Assembly (NCBI RefSeq): GCF_016862435.1
Contig: NZ_BOMY01000010.1
Location: 38,371 to 102,370 of the forward strand
DNA from: Paractinoplanes tereljensis
GTDB taxonomy: Bacteria > Actinomycetota > Actinomycetes > Mycobacteriales > Micromonosporaceae
Direction: 5' to 3'
DNA: 64,000 nt
In this document: in pieces, positions 1 through 8,325 of the stretch
How positions within the stretch are numbered: the first letter of the stretch is position 1
Layout of the letters: each line of letters begins with the position of its first letter
The notes under the pieces: generated by a model
What the model was told of the DNA's origin: nothing
What the model saw: only the letters and a program-made list of their open reading frames with translations
The model's database searches: none
Position numbers and translations under genes: made by a program

Positions 1-399
1 ATCTCCGGTCACGGCCACCGGGACCGGCATCACGCCGACCTGGTTGCCGAGGTGGCCGGCATCGTCGTCGCGGCGTACGGCGACAGCTACGGAGACAACG
101 AACCGGTCGACGGTCTCCCCCCGATGCCGCAGCACCGTATGCAGGTCACCGCGGTGAGCACGACGTCGTTGACTGTTGCGCCGTGCGAGTGCGCTACCCG
201 CTGGACGGCGCCCAGGTCGGCTCGGGCGCTGCCGCAGCCGCGGCACTGCCCGGATGCGTTGCCCGATCGCGCGGCGTACCGCATTGAGGGCCGACGCCGA
301 GGCCGCACCCAGGACGAGGACGGCCGCGGCCTGCATCGGCGAGCCGGGAAGGTCGGAGGCCAGTTGCATCAGGTCGGTCGGACTCGTCCGACCGATCAC
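1..399 (-). pseudogene. Broken WS/DGAT-type acyltransferase, runs off the window edge
   Basis: Three pieces in different minus-strand frames rebuild a wax ester synthase/diacylglycerol acyltransferase. The N-terminal piece reads VIGRTSPTDLMQLASDLPG and continues to a PRLRQ motif. The next piece contains VAHSHGATVNDVVLTAV, and the last contains GETVDRFVV and GNQVGVMPV. In intact enzymes about 200 residues lie between the first two pieces, including the catalytic HHxxxDG motif, which is absent. A small indel after VLTAVT causes the second frame change. The gene is therefore almost certainly inactive. It follows a flavodoxin pseudogene and a stress-protein operon, a neighbourhood typical of hypoxia/dormancy regulons. 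The exact start is uncertain; a GTG at 399 is the first in frame. Confidence 0.7.
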
Positions 400-504
400 C
401 GGCCGCGGCTGCGCGCAGGTTCCGCCGCTCGTTGTGCGTACCTCCAGAAGGTGCCTTTCCGAACCCCGTTCGGAGGCTCTTTGTCACGGCCGGCGTTGGT
501 CAGC

Positions 505-730
505 TCATCGGGTTGTGGCCTGGCTCAGTTCGGCGGCGACGTGCTTCGCCCAGGTGGTGATCTCGGCCCAGGACCAGTGCGTCGTACGACCTCGTGTCAC
601 CGACGTCGGCGGCGGGGAGCACCTCGACAACGGTGTCGTCGGGCAGGTCGGCCCGGAGAGCCTCGGCGATGTGCGTCGCGAACTGCGTAGTGGATCCGTG
701 TCTGCTTGCTGCGCTGACGAGAATCTTCAC
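505..730 (-). pseudogene. Flavodoxin-domain protein with internal deletion
   Basis: The first 55 or so residues are a typical flavodoxin FMN-binding start (MKILVSAASRHGSTTQ, then SYDALVLG). The frame then breaks, and a different frame supplies a family-type C-terminus (WAEITTWAKHVAAELSQATT) ending in TGA at 507-505. Family members are about 170 residues, so roughly 90-100 central residues are missing. The GTG start at 730-728 overlaps the TGA of the upstream SRPBCC gene, so it was once translationally coupled to that operon. The family resembles protoporphyrinogen-oxidase-like flavodoxins. The N-terminal fragment may still be translated, but a functional fold is unlikely. Confidence 0.75.
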
Positions 731-1383
731 GGTCGTCGCTCAACTCTGTTTGAGTGGGTGTGTTGCTCGGCGCGGTCGCGGATGCCGCGCAGCATGCGCT
801 GGCTCATGACGAAGCTGACGACCGTCACCGGCTCCACAATCAGGCGTGTCCACCATCGCGTGAAGGCGTAACGCTCCCGGACGACCAGGCGGGTCGTGGC
901 CTCCGAGACGGGTGACAGGTCGAAGGTCCAGGTGAAGTCGTACGGCGCGGTGGCCGCTCCCGGCCAGACCCCGCCCTGCAGGACCAGCGTTCGGGGTGGT
1001 TTGACGACCGCAACAGTCAAGGCGACCTCGGGTGCGAGCCGCACGGTGTCGCCGACGTCGAGGCGCTGCCAGTCAGGGTTGATCTGCAGCGCGCTGTGAA
1101 TGTCGCAGCCGATGAGGTTTTCCAGGCTGTCGTAGCTGTAGAAGCCGCCTCGTCCCTGACCGAGTTGGACGATCCAGGGCCACACGTCGTCGATACCGGC
1201 GTGGATCGTGATCGCCCGGTCAGCCGTCAGGTCCGGGTCCGGAACCAGTTCGTCGCCCGGCCGGGGTTCGGTGATCTCAGCTGCGGTCGCGCCCCACCGC
1301 AACTGCTGCCTCCTCAAGACCGCAGTTGCGACGACGATGGTCATCGACGTGATGAGAGCGACGGCGCGCGATGTCCTGCTCAT
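727..1383 (-). CDS. Membrane-anchored SRPBCC-family protein
   Basis: The 218-residue protein has one N-terminal hydrophobic helix (about residues 6-20, AVALITSMTIVVATAV). It then has an SRPBCC/START-like fold, shown by DVWPWIVQLGQGRGGFYSYD, DVGDTVRLAP and a WTFDL strand before a C-terminal amphipathic helix. Such domains bind small hydrophobic ligands; the ligand here is unknown. The ATG at 1383 is chosen because it overlaps the TGA of the universal stress gene (ATGA), indicating coupled translation. Its own stop overlaps the flavodoxin pseudogene's GTG. It probably belongs to the same stress regulon as its neighbours. Confidence 0.8.
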   Translation of the reverse strand: MSRTSRAVALITSMTIVVATAVLRRQQLRWGATAAEITEPRPGDELVPDPDLTADRAITIHAGIDDVWPWIVQLGQGRGGFYSYDSLENLIGCDIHSALQINPDWQRLDVGDTVRLAPEVALTVAVVKPPRTLVLQGGVWPGAATAPYDFTWTFDLSPVSEATTRLVVRERYAFTRWWTRLIVEPVTVVSFVMSQRMLRGIRDRAEQHTHSNRVERRP

Positions 1384-1859
1384 CGTATGGTCGTGGATTT
1401 GCCGGCGTCCGGTATGACGATCACCGGGCACGGCGCGTGCTGGGTGCAGTGCTGACTGACCGACCCGAGCAGCATGCCGGCGAAAGCACCGTGGCCGCGG
1501 CTACCGACGACCAGGAGTTCCGCACCGGCCGCGGCCTCGAGCAGGACCTGGGCGGCCGGACCGTGAGCGACCTTGATGCGTACGTCGACGGGTTGTGCCG
1601 CCGTCCCGACGACCTCCGCGACCGTTTCGGCGAGGATCTTCTCGGTGATGGCGGCGATGCCGTCGCCGGGAGACGGGAACGGAAGCGCGCCGTAGGAGTA
1701 TTCGTAGGTCGCCGGCTGCTGCCAGGCGGCTACTGCCTCGACGGCTGCGCCGGTCAGCCGGGCCTGGGTCAACGCCCAGCCCAATGCGGCCCGGGAGCCT
1801 TGCGAGCTGTCGACGCCGACGACGATGTACCGGTTCTCGAGATCTGTCTGGGCGGTCAT
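1380..1859 (-). CDS. Universal stress protein (UspA family)
   Basis: The 159-residue single-domain protein starts with YIVVGVDSSQGSRAALGWAL. It carries the ATP-binding type signature near its C-terminus (VVGSRGHGAFAGMLLGSVSQ), followed by HAPCPVIVI. This is the ATP-binding Usp subgroup, common in actinobacterial hypoxia and dormancy regulons. A GAGAGG ribosome site sits just before the ATG and overlaps the stop of the DUF4389 gene, leaving a 2-nt gap. It is the middle gene of a minus-strand operon and is coupled to the SRPBCC gene by an ATGA overlap. Its precise client or signal cannot be read from sequence. Confidence 0.93.
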   Translation of the reverse strand: MTAQTDLENRYIVVGVDSSQGSRAALGWALTQARLTGAAVEAVAAWQQPATYEYSYGALPFPSPGDGIAAITEKILAETVAEVVGTAAQPVDVRIKVAHGPAAQVLLEAAAGAELLVVGSRGHGAFAGMLLGSVSQHCTQHAPCPVIVIPDAGKSTTIR

Positions 1860-1861
1860 GT

Positions 1862-2707
1862 CTACCTCTCGATGGTGTCGGTGCGGGCGGCCATTCCGCC
1901 CGCAGTGAGCCCGGTGGCCGCAAGCGGCATCGTGCCGCCAGTCGCCAAGGCCACCAACGGCTCGGCGACCGGCCCGTGCGGCTCGGCAACTGTGCTGGTC
2001 TGCGGACGATCCGCGTCGCCGGGCTGATGGGACAGCACATCGACGGGACTGGTCGGGACGGGACTGGGCTCGTCGTCGCCCTGGTCGAGCCGGAACGGCG
2101 GGTACTGGTCGGTCAGCAGCATCAGGTAGGCGATCGCCCGAAGGCTCCACCGGGCGATACCGAGCAGCAGGTCGTACAGGCCGCGGGGATAGCGGCCGGT
2201 GAACAGCAGGCTGATCCCGGCGATGAGCAAACCGAGGCTGACGGCACCGAGCGGCACCGAAGAACCGGCGCCATCCTGGAACTGCCAGGTGGCGGGGCCG
2301 GTCAGCGCGGCAACGAGTAGCAGGTGCGGGACGGCGAACAGCCACGCCACCAGCGGCAGCCACCGGGGCAGCCGGGAAGGCGGATCGACCTGCAGCCGGG
2401 CCGGGAAGTCGGCGACGTCGGCCAAGGTGAACGGCGGGTACCGGTCCGTGCCGAGCGCCTGATAGCCGTAGTAGTTCACGCGCCAGCTCCACCGCAGCAC
2501 ACCCAGATTGAACGCGAAGATCGCCCGCGGGTAGCGGCCAGTGAACAACACCGCGACATAGGCGACCAAGGTCACCACAACCACAGCGATCCACAATCCG
2601 AACAAGATCACGTAGTGCGGCACCAGCAGAAGCCACTTCACCAGCCACAACCAGCGGCTGAGGCGAGGATCGCGGTAGGCGTGCACCTGAACGGGATAAC
2701 GATTCAT
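1862..2707 (-). CDS. DUF4389 membrane protein
   Basis: The 281-residue protein consists of two tandem DUF4389-type units. Each has two hydrophobic helices followed by an LFTGRYPR motif (about residues 55 and 180) and a YPPF motif (about residues 90 and 210). The C-terminal 60 residues are polar, low-complexity and rich in Pro, Thr and Asp. The family is of unknown function and is often found beside universal stress proteins. The ATG at 2707 has a GGAG site 5 nt upstream, and longer upstream readings have no such support. It is the first gene of the stress operon, so the promoter must lie upstream of 2707. Confidence 0.85.
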   Translation of the reverse strand: MNRYPVQVHAYRDPRLSRWLWLVKWLLLVPHYVILFGLWIAVVVVTLVAYVAVLFTGRYPRAIFAFNLGVLRWSWRVNYYGYQALGTDRYPPFTLADVADFPARLQVDPPSRLPRWLPLVAWLFAVPHLLLVAALTGPATWQFQDGAGSSVPLGAVSLGLLIAGISLLFTGRYPRGLYDLLLGIARWSLRAIAYLMLLTDQYPPFRLDQGDDEPSPVPTSPVDVLSHQPGDADRPQTSTVAEPHGPVAEPLVALATGGTMPLAATGLTAGGMAARTDTIER

Positions 2708-3225
2708 GACATCTCCGGAATCTGTTACCCCGAGTAGGCACCGCACTACCGGACGCCGATAGTGCCGAACGGCCCCTCTCGTGCCAAATCTCGTTCTCCC
2801 CGGAGATCGACCGGATCGTGCATGCCGACCGATCGAGCCAGTTCGATCTTCCTGGGGGTCACCAGAATCCGGCCGTGAGACACCCCTAGAAATGAAGCCG
2901 GCGGCACCGGCGCGACACGCGAGTCGGTGATGCATCCCGCTAACACCGGCTGCCCTGCAGGGTGTCCCAGGAGACGCAAGCCTTGTCGTACCGGGCCACG
3001 GGCTCCTCGCCGCCATCACGGTCAATAATAGGGTGATCGACGCGAACGGCAGCTACCTGACCTTGGACATGGCCGTCTGGAAGGCGCCCTGAGTCACCGG
3101 GAAAGGGCGAGCCCGGGGCACCTCACACCTGGGCTACTGGCTGCCGTGGGACGCGACCCGACCGAACAAGACCGTCCTCGTCGTGCTGGACGTTGGCGCG
3201 AAGGTGCGTCCCGCGTTCACGGAGG
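2708..3225. other. Decayed intergenic stretch with coding-like remnants
   Basis: No intact gene was found in these 518 bases. On the plus strand, in-frame runs from about 2970 to 3092 (containing VIDANGSYLTLDMAVWKAP, then TGA) and from 3118 to about 3255 (containing LGYWLPWDATRPNKTVLVVL) look like remnants of a protein gene interrupted by a stop and a frame change. I do not recognise the family. The second run overlaps the 3-prime end of the helicase gene on the other strand. The promoter of the DUF4389 operon should lie near 2720-2800, but no convincing -35/-10 pair was seen. Confidence 0.4.
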
Positions 3226-6200
3226 TCATCGATCAGCCGCACGGGTTACCGGATTCAGGTCGGCGGACAGGGTCTTGAAGTATCGCTGTGCCGACCATGC
3301 CGTGCGATCACCGATGACATAGAGGCGGCGTTTGGCGCGGCTGACGGCGACGTTGAGGAGGTTGGGTCGGCTCGCGGCCCATCGGCGGGCACCGGGCCGG
3401 GCCGGGTTGCCGCCCAGGACCAGGATGACCAAGTCAGCTTGCTTGCCCTGAGCGGTGTGGATGGTGCCTGCGGTCAGGCCCGGATACCGCCGGGCACGAG
3501 CGCCGATCTGGCGGGCGATGTCACGGAACGGCCCGATGACCATCACTTCGGACATGTCGAAGTCGAGGCCGGCGAGCACGCGGAGGATACCGTCCAGCTT
3601 GCGGCCCTCGTCCGGGATCCAGTGGCCCTGCGCGGTGGAGCCGACGACGTCGATCCACTTGGATTCGGGCAGTGTCGGATACCTGGCGTTGAACCGCTCG
3701 CGAGCCGCGTCACCGGTGCGATTGATCATGATCCCGTCGTACGCGATGGTGTTGACGATGTCGAACATGGGCTGGTCGCATCGCCGGTGCACGATGAGTG
3801 GCACGCCGACCCAGATCCGCTCGTCGTCGCCGGGAAGGTAGGTTCCCCGGGTGGTGAGCCGGTCGGCCAGGTGTTGCACGGAGGTGCGGCTGGTCAGCCA
3901 CTGCTCATCGACCCCGAGCTCGCCGCGGATGGCTTGTTCGGCCCGGAACGGCAGCATGGTGACGGACTCCAGCTGCAAAGGGTCGCCGACCACCACGGCG
4001 CGCCGGGTGCGCCACAGCGCCCCGGCGGCGTTCTGCGGGGTTGCCTGTCCGGCCTCGTCGATCAGCAACCAGCCCAGTGCTTCCCGACCCAGGTGACCGA
4101 ACAGCCGGTCGTAGGAAGCGAAGGTGGTGGAGACGACGGGTACGACGAAGAACAGGCTCTGCCAGGCAGCGAGCGCGGCGTTCTCAGGGATGTCGCGCGG
4201 GGCATCGCCGCCGACGATGTCCATGGCGGCCTGCAGGTTACGGCGCAGTTCGATGGCGGCGTGCTGAACGAACACCTTATGCAGGACGAGAGCGGCAAGA
4301 AATAACTCGCTGCGGGCGATGTTCCACTCCGGATCCGTCCAAAGCGCGGCGGGCTCCCGGCGTTCGGGATCGGTCCACCAGGAGTCATCCGGGAAGTACT
4401 TACCCAGGGCAGCCGAGAACCTGGCAAGCCGTTTGTCCGCGGTGCGGAGGCGGCTCTCGGCGGATCGCCAGTCCGACTCGGCGGCGACCAGGTCCTGGGC
4501 TGCCGCAGTGACTTCCTGGTCGACGCGGGCCAAGTCCCGGCGGGCGACCACAAGTGGTTCGTGGATGACCTCTGGAGTCGGCACCCCCTCGGCCAGCAGG
4601 CGCGTCTCGGCGGCCAGCTCACGCTCGGCATCCGCGGCAGCCTGCCGGGACACGTCCACCTCCTGCTGGACCGCGTTCAGTCCGGCCTGCGCCACGCCCA
4701 TCTCGTGCCGGGCGGCGGTGACCTGAGTGCCCAGCCACGTGTCCTGGCGTAGCCATTGCCGATTCGCCGCGCCGAGGGTCCGCAGAAACGCCCACCACCC
4801 CGGCCTGGATTGCTGGTGCGCGGCGTGGGCCTGCCATCGTCGGCTCAGCTCGGACTCCCAGGCTTGCAGGGACCGCCCGGCGTTGGCCAATCTGCCGCTG
4901 ATGATTCGCTCGGCTTCGGTGCTGCGTTCGTCGGCGATCTGCTCGGCGTCGTGCCTGCGGCGCCATGCGATCCGCTCAGCTTCAAGTTTGCGATCATGCG
5001 CGATCTGCTCAGCCTCCGCGCATCGTTCGCGCTCGACGCGGACCGCGAGGTCACGTTGCCCGCGAGCGGTCTCCACCCTGGCCGCGGCGACCGGCACCCC
5101 CTTGGCCAGGCGGCCGACTTCCCGCTGCAACACGGCCCGTTCCTCGACCGCACGGTAGGCATCGGACCGCTCGCGGCGGATGGCTTCCACTCGGGCGTCG
5201 GCGGCGCGGAAATCGCTCACGGCCAGGGACCACGGTCGCTCCGGCGTGCTCTGTTCATAGCCCTTGAGCAAGGACAGAAGCCCGGACCACGCTTGATCGT
5301 CGGGCTCGTCAGAGGTGTGGTACCAGAACGCGTTGACGAACCGGCCGCGGTTGGTCTTGTTACCCAACCGGGCTGCCACCAGCGCCCAAGCTTCGGGTGG
5401 CGTCGGCGCAGCGCCCGCTCCGGGTGTCTCGCCGTCCGGCTCGGATGCCAGCAACGCGCCGGCGACCGCGGGAAAGTAGTCCACCTTGGCGGCCTGCTCG
5501 CGCCAGCACTCGGCGATCGCGGCCGCGGCCGGAATCTCGTCGGTGACATTCTGCACCGCGCCGTTGTTCGACGAAGCGACCACGACCTCGAAGCCGACGA
5601 GGTCCGGGCGCCAGGTGCTGACGACACGGTTGTACTGGCCGGTCTTCCAGCGCAGCTGCCGACCCGTGAACGCCTTCCGCGGCTCGGACAGCAGGGCCAG
5701 CTGTTTGGCCCGTTGCACCACGAGCGCGGCGACGAGGTCACGCAACATCGTGGTCTTGCCCGTCCCGGGCGGCCCGTTCACACCCATGATTCCCGCGTCG
5801 GCGAGACCCAGAGCACTGTTCACCGCCAGTTGCTGACTCAGCGCCAGTGCATGTTCCGGGTCGGTGGGCCACCGGCCGGCCGGCACGGTGTCCGGGGCGG
5901 TCTCCGCCAATACCCGATCGAGTCGATCACGCACGTCGATGCGCCCGCCGGCCGGGATCTCAGCCTCGGGACGTAGATAGTCGCGCAGCGCCGTGCCGAG
6001 GTTCCCTTTCGCGGCCTGCTCCGCGACCAGGGCGAGGTCGCGCACGATGAAGCTGTTGAGAAACTCGTGGCCGGTCACGTTGTCGGCGGAGCGACGGGCC
6101 ACCTTCTGGCTGCTGATGCGTATTTCCACGCACGACAGGGCGGCGCCGGCACCTGCCGCCGCGACTGCCACGGCAAGACAAGCCAGCAGAGCGTCACCGT

Positions 6201-6735
6201 CGAGTACGCGTGGAGTCCGATCCTCGCCGTCGTCCCGCGGACCCTCTGCGGCGCTGGTGACCACCTCGCGCCACACCGCACTGAACGCCGCCGAAGCATC
6301 GCGGAACCGAGACACCCAGTCCGCCCCGGGCCCCTCGGTCAGTACCTGACCGGTGGCCCAGGCGCAGCTGGAAAGTACCTCGGCGCCCGGGACTGCACAC
6401 CCGTTCTCTCCGACGACGAACGCGGCGAAGGCGCTCTCCCCGCCTGGGCGTTCGTCGTAGCTTTCCGGGTCCGGCTTCAGCACCGTTGAAATCGCATCAA
6501 ATACTTCGTCGAGGGGGTAGATCCCAAGGTAGACGACGTGCCGCCAAGCCTGGTTCGGCCGCAGAGTGTGCCGGGCCAGTTCGTGACCGGGCTCCCACGG
6601 CAGTGGCCGGCCGGGACGGACGGCGAATACTCGACGCTCCTGATCGACCTTCTCCACCCGTTGCGGGCTGAACATCTCCACGGCTTGCCAGAACTCGAGC
6701 ACCTGCGACCGTCTCGCGTCCGCCTGCCGCGCCAA
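3226..6735 (-). CDS. Large stand-alone SF1 (Upf1-like) helicase with coiled-coil insertion
   Basis: The 1169-residue protein has an N-terminal region of about 300 residues without a recognised domain. Walker A follows (GPPGTGKTT, about residue 321). A long charged Glu/Arg/Ala-rich stretch (about 520-760) should form coiled coil. Motif II LLIDEAGQATPQNA lies near 890, motif III VVVGDPLQLESV shortly after, motif V TIHTAQGKQADLVIL near 1090 and motif VI NVAVSRAKRRLYVIGD near 1125. This is a complete superfamily 1 ATPase of the Upf1/Dna2 type. The TTG start has a GGAG site 7 nt upstream. It stands alone between a decayed region and an orphan cassette, a setting that fits accessory nucleic-acid processing or defence, but no role is shown. 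Confidence 0.88.
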   Translation of the reverse strand: MARQADARRSQVLEFWQAVEMFSPQRVEKVDQERRVFAVRPGRPLPWEPGHELARHTLRPNQAWRHVVYLGIYPLDEVFDAISTVLKPDPESYDERPGGESAFAAFVVGENGCAVPGAEVLSSCAWATGQVLTEGPGADWVSRFRDASAAFSAVWREVVTSAAEGPRDDGEDRTPRVLDGDALLACLAVAVAAAGAGAALSCVEIRISSQKVARRSADNVTGHEFLNSFIVRDLALVAEQAAKGNLGTALRDYLRPEAEIPAGGRIDVRDRLDRVLAETAPDTVPAGRWPTDPEHALALSQQLAVNSALGLADAGIMGVNGPPGTGKTTMLRDLVAALVVQRAKQLALLSEPRKAFTGRQLRWKTGQYNRVVSTWRPDLVGFEVVVASSNNGAVQNVTDEIPAAAAIAECWREQAAKVDYFPAVAGALLASEPDGETPGAGAAPTPPEAWALVAARLGNKTNRGRFVNAFWYHTSDEPDDQAWSGLLSLLKGYEQSTPERPWSLAVSDFRAADARVEAIRRERSDAYRAVEERAVLQREVGRLAKGVPVAAARVETARGQRDLAVRVERERCAEAEQIAHDRKLEAERIAWRRRHDAEQIADERSTEAERIISGRLANAGRSLQAWESELSRRWQAHAAHQQSRPGWWAFLRTLGAANRQWLRQDTWLGTQVTAARHEMGVAQAGLNAVQQEVDVSRQAAADAERELAAETRLLAEGVPTPEVIHEPLVVARRDLARVDQEVTAAAQDLVAAESDWRSAESRLRTADKRLARFSAALGKYFPDDSWWTDPERREPAALWTDPEWNIARSELFLAALVLHKVFVQHAAIELRRNLQAAMDIVGGDAPRDIPENAALAAWQSLFFVVPVVSTTFASYDRLFGHLGREALGWLLIDEAGQATPQNAAGALWRTRRAVVVGDPLQLESVTMLPFRAEQAIRGELGVDEQWLTSRTSVQHLADRLTTRGTYLPGDDERIWVGVPLIVHRRCDQPMFDIVNTIAYDGIMINRTGDAARERFNARYPTLPESKWIDVVGSTAQGHWIPDEGRKLDGILRVLAGLDFDMSEVMVIGPFRDIARQIGARARRYPGLTAGTIHTAQGKQADLVILVLGGNPARPGARRWAASRPNLLNVAVSRAKRRLYVIGDRTAWSAQRYFKTLSADLNPVTRAADR

Positions 6736-6833
6736 CTCTGACTCCGATCAATCAGGCGTCGTTCGAAGGCTACCGATCGTAGCGTGGCGGCCAGCTACGA
6801 GCTTCGATTTACGTCATGTCCTGGTGTCACGTC

Positions 6834-7328
6834 CTACCACCGGCCTGCGCCGGTGGGGAGGGCGGCGGCCTCGACCAGGAGGTGGCGGAAGGCCGGGTCG
6901 AAGCCGTCGGCGTTCGAGTGGCTCTTGAGGAGAGGGGCAAGGGTGCCGTAGACCGGGATGCGCAGAGCGTGGGCGAGCAGGCGGAGGGTACGGCGGCCGG
7001 CGTCGCTGACGGCGGTCTCGCAACCGAGGAGCCGGACCGCGGCGATGGTGGGCGGCAGCGTCAGGGTGCGGAAGAAGCGGGCGACGACCGGGTTGAGCAT
7101 GTCGATCGGGGTGGCGCCGAGGCGCAGCAGGTGGTGGTGGCGGGTCGAGTGGCCGATCAGATCGAGGGTGATCAGGCCGGCGGCACGGTGCCGGGCGAGC
7201 ACCCGGCGCAGGTCGGCCAGGCCCGCGGCGTGGTGCAGCCGCACGCATCTGGGGTGCAGGCCGGCGTAGAAGGCCTTGGCACAGTCGGGCGAGGCGACGT
7301 TGAGCGGCGGGTGGTCAGTCACTGGCAC
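6834..7328 (-). CDS. Small caspase-fold-like (DUF4347/CHAT-type) protein
   Basis: The 164-residue protein contains LITLDLIGHSTRHHHLLRLG (about residues 52-71) and later VRLLGCETAVSDAGRRTLRL (about 98-117), then a VYGTLAPL strand. A GH motif followed about 45 residues later by GC at strand ends is the His-Cys dyad layout of caspase/CHAT/DUF4347 folds; that assignment is my inference from pattern only. There is no signal peptide or membrane helix. GTG at 7328 is used, with an alternative in-frame GTG at 7322; both overlap the end of the upstream 65-residue gene. It is the last gene of a six-gene cassette facing a STAND-WD40 gene, a partner class that often regulates such proteases. Confidence 0.6.
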   Translation of the reverse strand: MPVTDHPPLNVASPDCAKAFYAGLHPRCVRLHHAAGLADLRRVLARHRAAGLITLDLIGHSTRHHHLLRLGATPIDMLNPVVARFFRTLTLPPTIAAVRLLGCETAVSDAGRRTLRLLAHALRIPVYGTLAPLLKSHSNADGFDPAFRHLLVEAAALPTGAGRW

Positions 7329-7512
7329 AGTCGGGGGCCTTTCGAACGCCGGGTGACTCGACCGTGATCAGGCAATCGTCACCGGGCGGCACGAGTCGAG
7401 GGACAGGACCTCTCTCCGCCCCCGCGACGTGCACGGGGACGGAGAGAGCCAGGAAGGCCGCGACCGGCGCTGCGGCGAGCAGCAGGACGACGGCGGGACG
7501 GGTGCGGCGCAC
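7315..7512 (-). CDS. Small secreted or anchored peptide
   Basis: The 65-residue product begins MRRTRPAVVLLLAAAPVAAF, a classic signal peptide or single anchor with a positively charged n-region. It is followed by a short polar region with two cysteines (DDCLIT and APDCASD), which could form a disulfide. The GTG start lies 3 nt after the stop of the 41-residue gene, and the 3-prime end overlaps the start of the caspase-like gene, so all three are probably translated from one transcript. No family was recognised. Confidence 0.6.
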   Translation of the reverse strand: MRRTRPAVVLLLAAAPVAAFLALSVPVHVAGAERGPVPRLVPPGDDCLITVESPGVRKAPDCASD

Positions 7513-7515
7513 GGG

Positions 7516-7641
7516 TCAGTCGCCCTTGTGGGGCGGTACTTTGACCTCGGTCGCGACCAGAATCGCCGTCGTCACCAGAACAGCGGTGCCGTGCAGGAGC
7601 GACGACAGTCGGCGGCGCGGGGCCGGAACTGGCTTGGGCAT
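7516..7641 (-). CDS. 41-residue single-helix membrane peptide
   Basis: The peptide starts MPKPVPAPRRRLSSLLHGTA, has a hydrophobic core of about 14 residues (AVLVTTAILVATEV) and ends VPPHKGD. The basic n-region predicts the N-terminus inside. An excellent ribosome site (AAGGAGA, 6-7 nt spacing) precedes the ATG at 7641, supporting real translation despite the size. It follows the 216-residue gene by 30 nt and precedes the 65-residue gene by 3 nt. Function unknown. Confidence 0.6.
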   Translation of the reverse strand: MPKPVPAPRRRLSSLLHGTAVLVTTAILVATEVKVPPHKGD

Positions 7642-7671
7642 GGGTATCTCCTTATTCAGCCCTGGTAGGCG

Positions 7672-8322
7672 TCATGTCAGGTCGCCGAGGCGACCGCTGA
7701 TCAGGAAGAGGGCGCCGCTCTTCGGCGCGTCCCCCACGCCGATCGCGGTCAGGCTGTCCGGTCCGGCGTCGCACTGGTCGGCCGAGGCGAGGTCGATCCA
7801 CATCGTCACCGGCGTGGTGTGCGGGTGCAGGGCGCGGCCGGGCGGGTAGACCTCGACCTTGGCGAGCGACCCGCGTTCATCAACGATGTCGGCGTGGTGG
7901 CCGGTGTAGCGGTTGCCGGCGCGCGGGTCGGGCTGGTCCGGCCAGTAGACGGTGGTCGTGCACTCGTAGTCGTGGGCGTTGACGCCGGCCGGTGGGCAGG
8001 TCGGACGCAGCCGCTCCGGGAGCCGGGCCAGGAAGGAACGTTCGAGATAGACGGCGCCGGCCAGGCTGAGCTCGGGCCACCGGGGGCCGAGGGTGGAGCC
8101 GGCGACGACGCCGTTCGGGCCGGTGAAGCAGTCGTCGACCTGCACGTCCGCCCAGGAAATCTCCTTGGCCGCGGCGGCCGCCGGGCTCGCGGCCAGGTCG
8201 ACCTCGATGAGCCGGTCGGGATCGAAGTCGTGGTCGGTCGGCTCCTCGGCCCAGAAGGCACAGCGGGTGTCGCTGTGGATCCGGCCGAGGAAGCCGGCGG
8301 TGCCGAGGAAAACGCAGCGCAT
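7672..8322 (-). CDS. Hypothetical cytoplasmic protein of the orphan cassette
   Basis: The 216-residue protein starts MRCVFLGTAGFLGRIHSDTR, with no signal peptide or membrane helix. It holds seven cysteines spread along the chain (Cys 3, then near 22, 70, 113, 125, 186 and similar), a repeated acidic character and several Trp-Pro motifs. Family not recognised. It starts 3 nt after the stop of an 18-residue peptide gene and lies inside the six-gene cassette. The cysteine spacing does not match a standard zinc finger. Codon use is normal for the genome, so it is a genuine gene. Confidence 0.65.
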   Translation of the reverse strand: MRCVFLGTAGFLGRIHSDTRCAFWAEEPTDHDFDPDRLIEVDLAASPAAAAAKEISWADVQVDDCFTGPNGVVAGSTLGPRWPELSLAGAVYLERSFLARLPERLRPTCPPAGVNAHDYECTTTVYWPDQPDPRAGNRYTGHHADIVDERGSLAKVEVYPPGRALHPHTTPVTMWIDLASADQCDAGPDSLTAIGVGDAPKSGALFLISGRLGDLT

Positions 8323-8325
8323 GCG

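Noticed and set aside
52..871. Plus-strand frames across the first 870 bases
   Set aside because: They are Arg-rich antisense readings of the flavodoxin, SRPBCC and acyltransferase genes, whose motifs lie on the minus strand.
2746..2979. A 77-codon minus-strand frame upstream of the DUF4389 gene
   Set aside because: No ribosome site and no recognisable domain; it lies in a decayed intergenic region.
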